Shown here: positions 58,480 through 64,000 of the stretch, piece after piece
Layout of the letters: each line of letters starts with the position of its first letter
How positions within the stretch are numbered: position 1 is the stretch's first letter
NCBI GenBank assembly: GCA_017302635.1
Contig: JAFLCX010000001.1
Coordinates: 744,001 to 808,000, forward strand
DNA length: 64,000 bases
Reading direction: 5' to 3'
Origin: Hyphomicrobiales bacterium
GTDB taxonomy: Bacteria; Pseudomonadota; Alphaproteobacteria; Rhizobiales; Beijerinckiaceae
The notes under the pieces: generated by a model
Database searches by the model: none
What the model was told of the DNA's origin: nothing
Seen by the model: only the letters and a program-made list of their open reading frames with translations
Position numbers and translations under genes: made by a program

Positions 58480-59159
58480 TCAACGCTCTGAACGAGGCAG
58501 ATCGGGAGATCGAGGATCTCCTGCCTTTCTATCATAACGGACGTATTTCGGCCGCTGACCGGGCACGTGTCGAGATTGCTCTTGGCACCAACGCCGAATT
58601 GCGCCGGCGGCTCGACCTCATCGCTGAGGAGAGCGAAGCGGCGATCGTGCTCAACGAAGCAGCCGGTGCGCCCTCGCCTCGCGCCCTCGATGCCCTGATG
58701 GCAAAGATCGAAGCCGAGCCGAAGCGGATCGCACAGCAGGTGGGTGCCGTGCGGCGCGGGTTGATGGAACGGCTGGGTGGCCTGATCGCCGCGCTCTCGC
58801 CGAAAACACTGGCTTATGCGTCTGCTGCGGCGATTGCCGTGATTGCGGCGCAAGGCGTCGTTTTGACGGGCGTCGTGCCTGGTTCAGGGCCTGGCTCACA
58901 GAATTATCAGACCGCCTCGGCCCCTGCCGCGAGCGATGGCACCTTTGTGCTCATCTCCTTCGCGCCGGAAGCCAAAGCAGTGGCAATTGCTGATTTGCTG
59001 AAGAGCGTCGGAGCCTCGATTGTCGAGGGACCGCGTGCCAGCGGGCTCTATCGCGTGCGGATTGGTGACAAGGCCTTGCCTCGGCCGGAGTCCGAGCGCA
59101 TTGTTGCACGGCTTCAGGCGGCTAAGGATGTGGTCGCGCTCGTCGCTCCTGATCAGTGA
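58476..59159 (+). CDS. Putative membrane anti-sigma factor
   Basis: 227 residues from ATG 58476 (GGGGGT upstream). The cytoplasmic N-terminus (1-105) begins NEADREIEDLLPFYHNGRIS, like the fold of anti-sigma domains, but lacks the HxxxCxxC zinc motif. One helix (about 110-132, TLAYASAAAIAVIAAQGVVL) crosses the membrane. The periplasmic C-terminus contains FVLISFAPEAKAVAIADLLKSVGASIVEGPRASGLYRV, which may be a small ferredoxin-like domain. Placement directly after the sigma gene with a 4-bp overlap supports the role. Confidence 0.82.
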   Translation: MINALNEADREIEDLLPFYHNGRISAADRARVEIALGTNAELRRRLDLIAEESEAAIVLNEAAGAPSPRALDALMAKIEAEPKRIAQQVGAVRRGLMERLGGLIAALSPKTLAYASAAAIAVIAAQGVVLTGVVPGSGPGSQNYQTASAPAASDGTFVLISFAPEAKAVAIADLLKSVGASIVEGPRASGLYRVRIGDKALPRPESERIVARLQAAKDVVALVAPDQ

Positions 59160-59171
59160 GGAGAGGCCCAG

Positions 59172-60866
59172 ATGGCAAGCAAGCGTCTCTCAGGCTCCCT
59201 TGCGATGCTTGCTCTGGTTTTTGGCGGAATGGCCGTGCCGGCGATCGCCATGCCGGTCGCCATCGATGGGATGATGCAACCCACGGCCGAACCAGCCCAA
59301 TTCGTGCGCGGTCAGGGCAGCGTGCAGATGCCGCGAGGGAACTTTACGGGCGGCAATGTCCGTGTTCCCGGTGGCACGGCACGTGTGCCGGGCGGCGATA
59401 TCGGTCTCCCCGGCGGACGGCCCCGCGTACCGGGGGGACGTGGTCGCTTTCCGGGCGGCGCGGGCGTCATCATCGGCACGGGCGTCTTGTTGCCTCCGCT
59501 GATCGACGCGCTCCAGCCACGTGGAAGACGGGTCATCGTCGAGGAATATGATGATGACGATGAGCCGGTTCGTCCACGCGCGCGGCCGAGGCGAAAACAG
59601 GAGGCGCGCGGTGCGCCGCCGCGCCAGCCCCCGCGGCAGCAGACCCAGTCCGCTGGGCCCCGTTTGCCACCAGTCAGCATTCCGCGCCCGAACGAGCGCC
59701 GCTACGTGGCTGAAGAGGTGTTGCTCGAACTGCGCCCCGGCTCGGACAGCGCAGCCGTGATGCGACGCCATCGCCTCACCCCGCTCGCGACGACACGTTT
59801 TGTGCTCGCCAATGCAACAATCACACGCGCCCGGGTGGATGGCGGACGCAGCGCCCGACAGGTGCTTCAGCAAATGGCCGGGGACGCAAGGATCGCGAGT
59901 GCCCAGCCGAATTACCTCTATGCCTTGCAGCAAGAGCCGCAGAAGAGCGAAACTGCTGCACCGGCAGAGCCGCAAAAGGCAAGCATCGCGCCTGCGGCGG
60001 CTGAACCCGCGCCCGTCGCAAAGCCACAATATGTGCTCGATCGCATGGCCGTCGCCGACGCACATCGGCTGGCGCAGGGTGCAAAGGTGAAAGTCGCGCT
60101 CGTGGATACCGGTCTCGACGACGCGCACCCTGAACTGCAAGGCGTGATCGCCGGGCGTTTCGATGCGCTCGGCACGGATGCGACGGGCACTCTGGGACAT
60201 GGCACGGCACTCGCCGGTGCCATTGTCGCGAAGTCAACGTTGCGCGGCATTTCGCCCTCAGCCGAGTTGCTCGCTGCGCGCGCCTTTGGCTCGGCTGCCG
60301 GCACAGCCGCACAGGGCACCAGTTTTCAGATTTTACAAGCACTCGACTGGGCAGCAGAACAGGGCGCGCGCGTCCTCAATCTCAGCTTTGCGGGTCCACA
60401 GGACCGACTGATGGGTCGCTCGCTCGAGGGCGCGAGAACGCGCAAGATCATTGCTGTCGCGGCCGTCGGCAATGCCGGGCCGGGAACGCCGCCTCTCTAC
60501 CCGGCGGCCGAGCCCTCGGTCCTCGCGGTGACCGCGACCGATGCGAGTGATGCGGTATTCAACCGCGCGAATACCGGCAGGCAGATCGCGATTGCCGCGC
60601 CGGGTGTCGATGTCATCGCCGCAGCACCCGAAAAGGGCTACACGTTCTCGTCCGGCACATCGATGGCGGCAGCCCATGTCTCGGGGCTTGTAGCCCTGAT
60701 GCTGGAGCGCAACCCGGAGCTGGATCTCGCAGGAGTGAGGCGCGTACTCGCCGCCACAGCGCAGGATCTTGGCCCGAAAGGTCCGGACACGATCTTCGGT
60801 GCTGGCCGGGTGAATGCAGCCGCTGCCGTCGCCCGCGCAGCCGAGGAAGCCGCCAAGCGGCCCTGA
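59172..60866 (+). CDS. Secreted subtilisin-family (S8) serine protease
   Basis: 564 residues with a signal peptide (about 1-26). A low-complexity region with five PGG repeats (residues 66-96) is followed by an acidic and Arg/Pro-rich linker, an inhibitor-like propeptide (about 178-250, RYVAEEVLLELRPGSD to SAQPNYLYAL) and the S8 catalytic domain: D312 (VDTGLDDAHP), H343 (GHGTALAGA), N434 (VGNAGPG) and S497 (SSGTSMAAAHVSGL). It sits 12 bp after the anti-sigma gene, so it may process the anti-sigma factor or be an effector of the envelope response. Confidence 0.9.
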   Translation: MASKRLSGSLAMLALVFGGMAVPAIAMPVAIDGMMQPTAEPAQFVRGQGSVQMPRGNFTGGNVRVPGGTARVPGGDIGLPGGRPRVPGGRGRFPGGAGVIIGTGVLLPPLIDALQPRGRRVIVEEYDDDDEPVRPRARPRRKQEARGAPPRQPPRQQTQSAGPRLPPVSIPRPNERRYVAEEVLLELRPGSDSAAVMRRHRLTPLATTRFVLANATITRARVDGGRSARQVLQQMAGDARIASAQPNYLYALQQEPQKSETAAPAEPQKASIAPAAAEPAPVAKPQYVLDRMAVADAHRLAQGAKVKVALVDTGLDDAHPELQGVIAGRFDALGTDATGTLGHGTALAGAIVAKSTLRGISPSAELLAARAFGSAAGTAAQGTSFQILQALDWAAEQGARVLNLSFAGPQDRLMGRSLEGARTRKIIAVAAVGNAGPGTPPLYPAAEPSVLAVTATDASDAVFNRANTGRQIAIAAPGVDVIAAAPEKGYTFSSGTSMAAAHVSGLVALMLERNPELDLAGVRRVLAATAQDLGPKGPDTIFGAGRVNAAAAVARAAEEAAKRP

Positions 60867-60991
60867 GTGACGCCCGAGCTGTTCCGCGCCAGTCTTTTTT
60901 TCAAAGAAACGCCCGCAAAACAAAAGGATGTGGCGATTCTGGCAATCGGCCTCTTTCTCATCTCCTGTGCGAAAAAAAGTGGCCTTTCTTT

Positions 60992-61017
60992 GAACCTTCA
61001 CCCCTCTCCTCGCGACC
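60992..61017 (+). promoter_or_regulatory. Predicted ECF promoter before the first small secreted-protein gene
   Basis: GAACC at 60992-60996, a 16-bp spacer, CGACCAAC from 61013, matching the sigma gene promoter exactly in elements and spacing. The -10 element is 54 bp before ATG 61071. The rest of the 204-bp gap after the protease holds no gene. Confidence 0.7.
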
Positions 61018-61070
61018 AACAATCAGAGGGCCGATGACCGGACCCTCATCAGGAACGAGGGAACCCGACA

Positions 61071-61343
61071 ATGATCAACGTCCGCACATCCACCAAATAT
61101 CTGTTTGCCGCGCTTGCCTTGGGCGGCGCCGCGATCACCGCCGCCAGCGAGGCCTCCGCCTGGCCCGGCCGCGGCCCGCGCCATGGCTTCGATTGGCATC
61201 CGGCCCCGCATCACATCTGGCGCGGCCACTATGGCCCGCGCTTCGTGCATTATGGCGGCGGATATCGCTGCCGGATGATCCGGCGCGTGAACGCTTACGG
61301 CGAACTGGTCGTGCGCCGTGTCTGCTTCAACCGCTACTACTGA
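61071..61343 (+). CDS. Small secreted protein with C-terminal CxnRVNxYGE motif (1)
   Basis: 90 residues. Signal peptide about 1-30 (LFAALALGGAAITAASEASA), then a His/Pro/Gly-rich segment and a C-terminus with Cys67 and Cys85 bracketing RRVNAYGELVVRR. The same pattern ends the product of the next gene. The two cysteines could form a disulfide in the periplasm. GAGGGAA precedes the ATG. Function unknown; ECF control suggests a role in envelope stress. Confidence 0.75.
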   Translation: MINVRTSTKYLFAALALGGAAITAASEASAWPGRGPRHGFDWHPAPHHIWRGHYGPRFVHYGGGYRCRMIRRVNAYGELVVRRVCFNRYY

Positions 61344-61371
61344 TCGTCGGCTTTCTCCTGAGCCGATGATG

Positions 61372-61407
61372 CAGCCGCCCCGGCGAGGGGCGGCTGATTT
61401 CATTTTC
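61372..61407 (+). terminator. Terminator after the first small gene
   Basis: A perfect 10-bp stem CAGCCGCCCC / GGGGCGGCTG with loop GGCGA, followed by ATTTCATTTTC. It lies 29 bp past the stop. Confidence 0.8.
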
Positions 61408-61480
61408 AGGACCCGCCACGAAGTTCGACCCGTCATCGATCGTCCGATTTCTGCCTTCCAAAAATAATTTCGCATGACGT

Positions 61481-61506
61481 GAACCCAAACCGCTCTCGAT
61501 GCGACC
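61481..61506 (+). promoter_or_regulatory. Predicted ECF promoter before the second small secreted-protein gene
   Basis: GAACC at 61481-61485, a 16-bp spacer and CGACCAAC from 61502: third copy of the pattern. The -10 element is 57 bp before ATG 61563. Confidence 0.7.
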
Positions 61507-61562
61507 AACGGGTATGGAGGCCGAATGGTCGACCCCCGAAACAAGCAACCAGGAGAAAAGTC

Positions 61563-61850
61563 ATGTCGAAGATCAGCACCAAGAAGACCGCCACGCTCGC
61601 CCTCGCCCTCTTCGCGCTCGGCTCCGCCGCCTTCGCTTCTGCTGCAGAAGCCCGCCCGCGCCACTGGGGTTACGGCGCCGCCGCACTGGCCGGTGGCCTC
61701 GTGCTCGGCTCGATTATCGCTGGCTCCGCCGCCCGCAGCGAGCCGGTCTATGTCGAGGATGAAGCACCCCGCCGCTGCTTCACGGTGGAACGCGTGAACC
61801 GCTACGGTGAGGTGATTGGCCTGCGCCGGGTGTGCCGCTCGGTCTACTGA
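61563..61850 (+). CDS. Small secreted or membrane protein with C-terminal CxnRVNxYGE motif (2)
   Basis: 95 residues from ATG 61563, with AGGAGAAAAG just upstream; codons before it in the same frame overlap the promoter and are not translated. Signal peptide about 1-30 (TLALALFALGSAAFASAAEA), a second hydrophobic stretch (36-55, GYGAAALAGGLVLGSIIAG), and the C-terminal Cys72 to Cys91 segment containing ERVNRYGEVIGLRR, nearly the same as in the preceding small protein. Paralogue by motif and by promoter. Function unknown. Confidence 0.75.
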   Translation: MSKISTKKTATLALALFALGSAAFASAAEARPRHWGYGAAALAGGLVLGSIIAGSAARSEPVYVEDEAPRRCFTVERVNRYGEVIGLRRVCRSVY

Positions 61851-61874
61851 ACGCCGGCAAGGCTCGCAAATTCA

Positions 61875-61907
61875 AAGGGGCATCGGCCTTCATGGCCGGT
61901 GCCCCTT
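61875..61907 (+). terminator. Terminator after the second small gene
   Basis: A long stem, AAGGGGCATCGGCC with GGCCGGTGCCCCTT (14 bp including one G-T pair), loop TTCAT. It lies 25 bp past the stop. The following T-tract is short. Confidence 0.7.
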
Positions 61908-62022
61908 GGCTGATCCGGGCACCCGTGGGGTGCAACTTCGAACGCGCAAGCGTTCGCAAGGGCAACTGCCCGCCGGCCGGTTGGAGCCGTGAGCAAGGCG
62001 AACTTGGCGCGAGACGGAAAAA

Positions 62023-62096
62023 TGGAGCGGGTAGCGGGAATCGAACCCGCGCGTTCAGCTTGGGAAGCTGACAGGCTACCATTACATCATACCCGC
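62023..62096 (-). tRNA. tRNA-Gly (anticodon CCC)
   Basis: 74 nt including encoded CCA (plus-strand TGG at 62023-62025). On the minus strand the acceptor GCGGGTA pairs with TACCCGC; the anticodon stem TCAGC/GCTGA encloses TTCCCAA with CCC at 62064-62062; the T arm has GGTTCGATTCC. It reads GGG. Confidence 0.96.
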
Positions 62097-62266
62097 GACG
62101 AAAGCGGTGGTAGCCGAAGCGGCTTGATGACGTCAACACATGAGCCACTCTTCGCATCGGCGACAATCGAGAGCCGGATAGAGGCTTCAAAGCTGGCACG
62201 GGCTATGCTTCACTTGGAAAGGGGGCCGAGCATCAGTCCGGCCCGCGCGAAAGGAGCGGGCTCGGA

Positions 62267-63484
62267 ATGGATCCTTACCTGATGGAATGGGGCGGCCTTC
62301 TGCTGCGCTGGGCACATGTGATCACCGGAATCGCCTGGATTGGATCATCCTTCTATTTCATGCATCTTGATGCATCCTTGCGCGCCGTGCCGGATATCCC
62401 GGCCGGCAAAGGCGGTGCGACATGGGAAGTGCATGGTGGCGGCTTCTATGAGGTGAAGAAATACCTCGAGGCGCCCAAGCACCTGCCGGAGGAGATGATC
62501 TGGCACAAATGGCAGAGCTACTCGACCTGGATCACCGGGTTTTTCCTGCTCGTCTGGGTCTATTATGCGCAGAGCGAGCTGTATCTGATCGACCCCGCCG
62601 TGCGTGAACTCTCGCCGCTTGTCGCGAGTGCGATCGGCCTGCTGAGCCTCGCGATCGGCTGGGCCGCCTATGATGGCCTGTGCCGCTCGCCGCTGGCGAA
62701 AAACGAGAAGGGGCTGGCGCTGGCGGTGTTCGTGCTCATCGTCGGCATGGCCTATGGGTTCCAGCAGATCTTCTCGGGCCGAGGCGCCATGATCCATATC
62801 GGGGCCGTGATGGGCACGATCATGACAGCAAACGTGTTCATGATCATCATTCCGGGCCAGAAGAAGGTTATCGCTGCGCTCATGGCGGGCCAATCGCCCG
62901 ATCCGACTCTCGGAAAGCGGGCGAAGATACGCTCGACCCATAACAACTACATCACCTTGCCGGTGGTGTTTCTGATGCTCTCGAACCACTACCCGCTCAC
63001 CTGGTCGACCCCTTACGGCTACGTGATCGTGGGGCTGGTGCTGATCGCCGGTGCGGCTGTTCGGCACTTCTACAATGTGCGCCATGCGAGCGGGCGTGAT
63101 CTGTGGTGGACCTGGGTCGCGGCGGCCTTGTGCATCTGGACTGCGATCTGGATTTCGCTCAGCGCCTCGCCTCAGGGCCGCGAGAGGCTCGGGCTGGCGC
63201 CGCTGGTGGAGCCCGCCCTCGCTGCGACCTTGCCACAAGCTCCCGCTCCGGTCGTCGAAATCATCACCTCGCGCTGCTCGATGTGCCATGCGCGCGAGCC
63301 GGTCTGGGCCAGCATTGCCATTGCACCGAAAGGGGTGCTGCTTGACAGCCCCGAGCACATTGCACGCCAGAAATCCGCTATCAGGATGCATAGCGTGATG
63401 ACACATTCGATGCCCCCGAATAATCTCACGGGTATGACCCTTGAGGAAAGACGCACCCTCGCGCTCTGGGTGAACCAGAAATGA
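62267..63484 (+). CDS. puuD: Urate hydroxylase PuuD (membrane, cytochrome c domain)
   Basis: 405 residues. About eight membrane helices begin LLLRWAHVITGIAWIGSSFYFM; the segment HGGGFYEVKKY and HKWQSYSTWITGFFLL match the PuuD family. The C-terminal periplasmic domain carries a haem c motif CSMCH (in SRCSMCHAREP) and a distal Met in THSMPPNN. PuuD oxidises urate to 5-hydroxyisourate and passes electrons to the respiratory chain. AAGGAG lies upstream. The stop overlaps the next start by ATGA, giving a purine breakdown operon. Confidence 0.95.
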   Translation: MDPYLMEWGGLLLRWAHVITGIAWIGSSFYFMHLDASLRAVPDIPAGKGGATWEVHGGGFYEVKKYLEAPKHLPEEMIWHKWQSYSTWITGFFLLVWVYYAQSELYLIDPAVRELSPLVASAIGLLSLAIGWAAYDGLCRSPLAKNEKGLALAVFVLIVGMAYGFQQIFSGRGAMIHIGAVMGTIMTANVFMIIIPGQKKVIAALMAGQSPDPTLGKRAKIRSTHNNYITLPVVFLMLSNHYPLTWSTPYGYVIVGLVLIAGAAVRHFYNVRHASGRDLWWTWVAAALCIWTAIWISLSASPQGRERLGLAPLVEPALAATLPQAPAPVVEIITSRCSMCHAREPVWASIAIAPKGVLLDSPEHIARQKSAIRMHSVMTHSMPPNNLTGMTLEERRTLALWVNQK

Positions 63485-64000
63485 GCCCTCCCCGCGCCCC
63501 TTCTCCGGCCGAACTGGGTCGTGCGATTGTCGCGCGCCTTGATGAGCTTGCCCAGATCAGCGACGAGCCGGGCAAGATCACCCGCCTGACCCTCTCGCCC
63601 AGCCATCGTCGGGCAGTCGACCGGACGACGGAATGGATGCACGAAGCCGGGATGACGACGAGGCTTGATGCGCTCGGGACCCTGATCGGCGAGTATCCCG
63701 GTGCATCGGCTGGTGCTCCTCATCTACTGATCGGATCGCACCTTGATTCGGTGCGCGATGCCGGACGCTTTGACGGAACGCTTGGTGTGGTGGCGGCGAT
63801 CGAGATCGTCCGGCATCTGCAACAAAGTGGAAAGCGTCTTCCCTTCGGCATCACGGTTCTGGCCTTTGGCGACGAGGAAGGCGTGCGTTTTCTCTCGACA
63901 CTGACGGGCTCGCGCGCCGTTGCAGGGCAGTTCGATCCGAAAATCCTCGATGAACGCGATGAGGATGGTATCTCCCGGCGCGAGGCCCTGCGAGATTTCG
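63481..64000 (+). CDS. allC: Allantoate amidohydrolase / M20 hydantoinase-carbamoylase family (partial, 5' part)
   Basis: The first 173 codons; the gene leaves the right edge. M20-type metal ligands are visible: H in LLIGSHLDSVRDAGRFDG with the following aspartate, and the glutamate pair in AFGDEEGVRF. TRLTLSPSHRRAVDRTTEWM and ARLDELAQIS are typical of allantoate amidohydrolases (AllC) and related N-carbamoyl-amino-acid hydrolases. Coupling to puuD by ATGA favours allantoate, the product further down the urate pathway. Confidence 0.88.
   Translation, partial: MSPPRAPSPAELGRAIVARLDELAQISDEPGKITRLTLSPSHRRAVDRTTEWMHEAGMTTRLDALGTLIGEYPGASAGAPHLLIGSHLDSVRDAGRFDGTLGVVAAIEIVRHLQQSGKRLPFGITVLAFGDEEGVRFLSTLTGSRAVAGQFDPKILDERDEDGISRREALRDF

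Noticed and set aside
59365..59460. PGG repeats in the subtilase as a possible DNA repeat or CRISPR-like array
   Set aside because: The repeats are short, imperfect at DNA level and in frame, encoding a low-complexity linker between signal peptide and propeptide.

Overview
This window is chromosomal DNA from a GC-rich alphaproteobacterium, most likely of the order Hyphomicrobiales (Rhizobiales). The evidence is the conserved core order rpmH-rnpA-yidC-engB-argB and def-fmt-truA near dapE and rmuC, an alphaproteobacterial type LexA box (GAAC-N7-GAAC) in front of rmuC, and a lifestyle of periplasmic thiosulfate/sulfide oxidation combined with import of organic acids and purine breakdown. No phage, insertion sequence or CRISPR array is visible.

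Layout. 1-748: start of a DUF3422 gene leaving the window. 858-8818: a sox locus with two divergent arms, soxXA to the left and soxYZBCD plus a small cytochrome c and a SoxF-type flavoprotein to the right. 8870-12992: two back-to-back hybrid signalling proteins. 12993-15528: prmB, a small membrane protein and glutaryl-CoA dehydrogenase. 15808-19914: a complete Anbu (ancestral proteasome-like) operon of ATP-grasp, alpha-E, transglutaminase and Anbu protease, followed by dapE. 21084-28773: housekeeping genes rmuC, def, fmt, truA, argB, engB, yidC, rnpA, rpmH. 29054-31743: a degenerate flavoprotein fused in operon to an orphan histidine kinase, then tRNA-Arg(ACG).

32026-40738 is a carbohydrate-acid catabolic locus: TRAP transporter, OtnK kinase, OtnC decarboxylase, SMP-30 lactonase, two dehydrogenases and a GntR regulator, with a likely operator in the divergent promoter. 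40834-49959 is an iron/phosphate-ester type ABC importer preceded by a PgtABC-like sensory cluster (second binding protein, histidine kinase, sigma-54 type regulator with a variant GAFIGA loop).

50600-57713 is the most unusual part. A single 1362-residue reading frame joins N-terminal membrane helices, two rhodanese domains, a YidC/Oxa1-like insertase domain and a cytosolic ATP-grasp/phosphohistidine module resembling rifampin phosphotransferase and PEP synthase. It lies between AT-rich spacers, one of which holds four copies of a TTACATG element, and is followed by a PstS-like binding protein and a methyl-accepting protein. Predicted topology puts the rhodaneses in the periplasm and the phosphotransferase in the cytosol.

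57859-61907 is an ECF sigma / anti-sigma / subtilase operon. Three promoters with the same GAACC-N16-CGACC pattern precede the sigma gene and two small secreted-protein genes that share a C-terminal motif, so the sequence itself suggests a small local regulon. The window ends with tRNA-Gly(CCC), the urate hydroxylase puuD and the start of an allantoate amidohydrolase gene.
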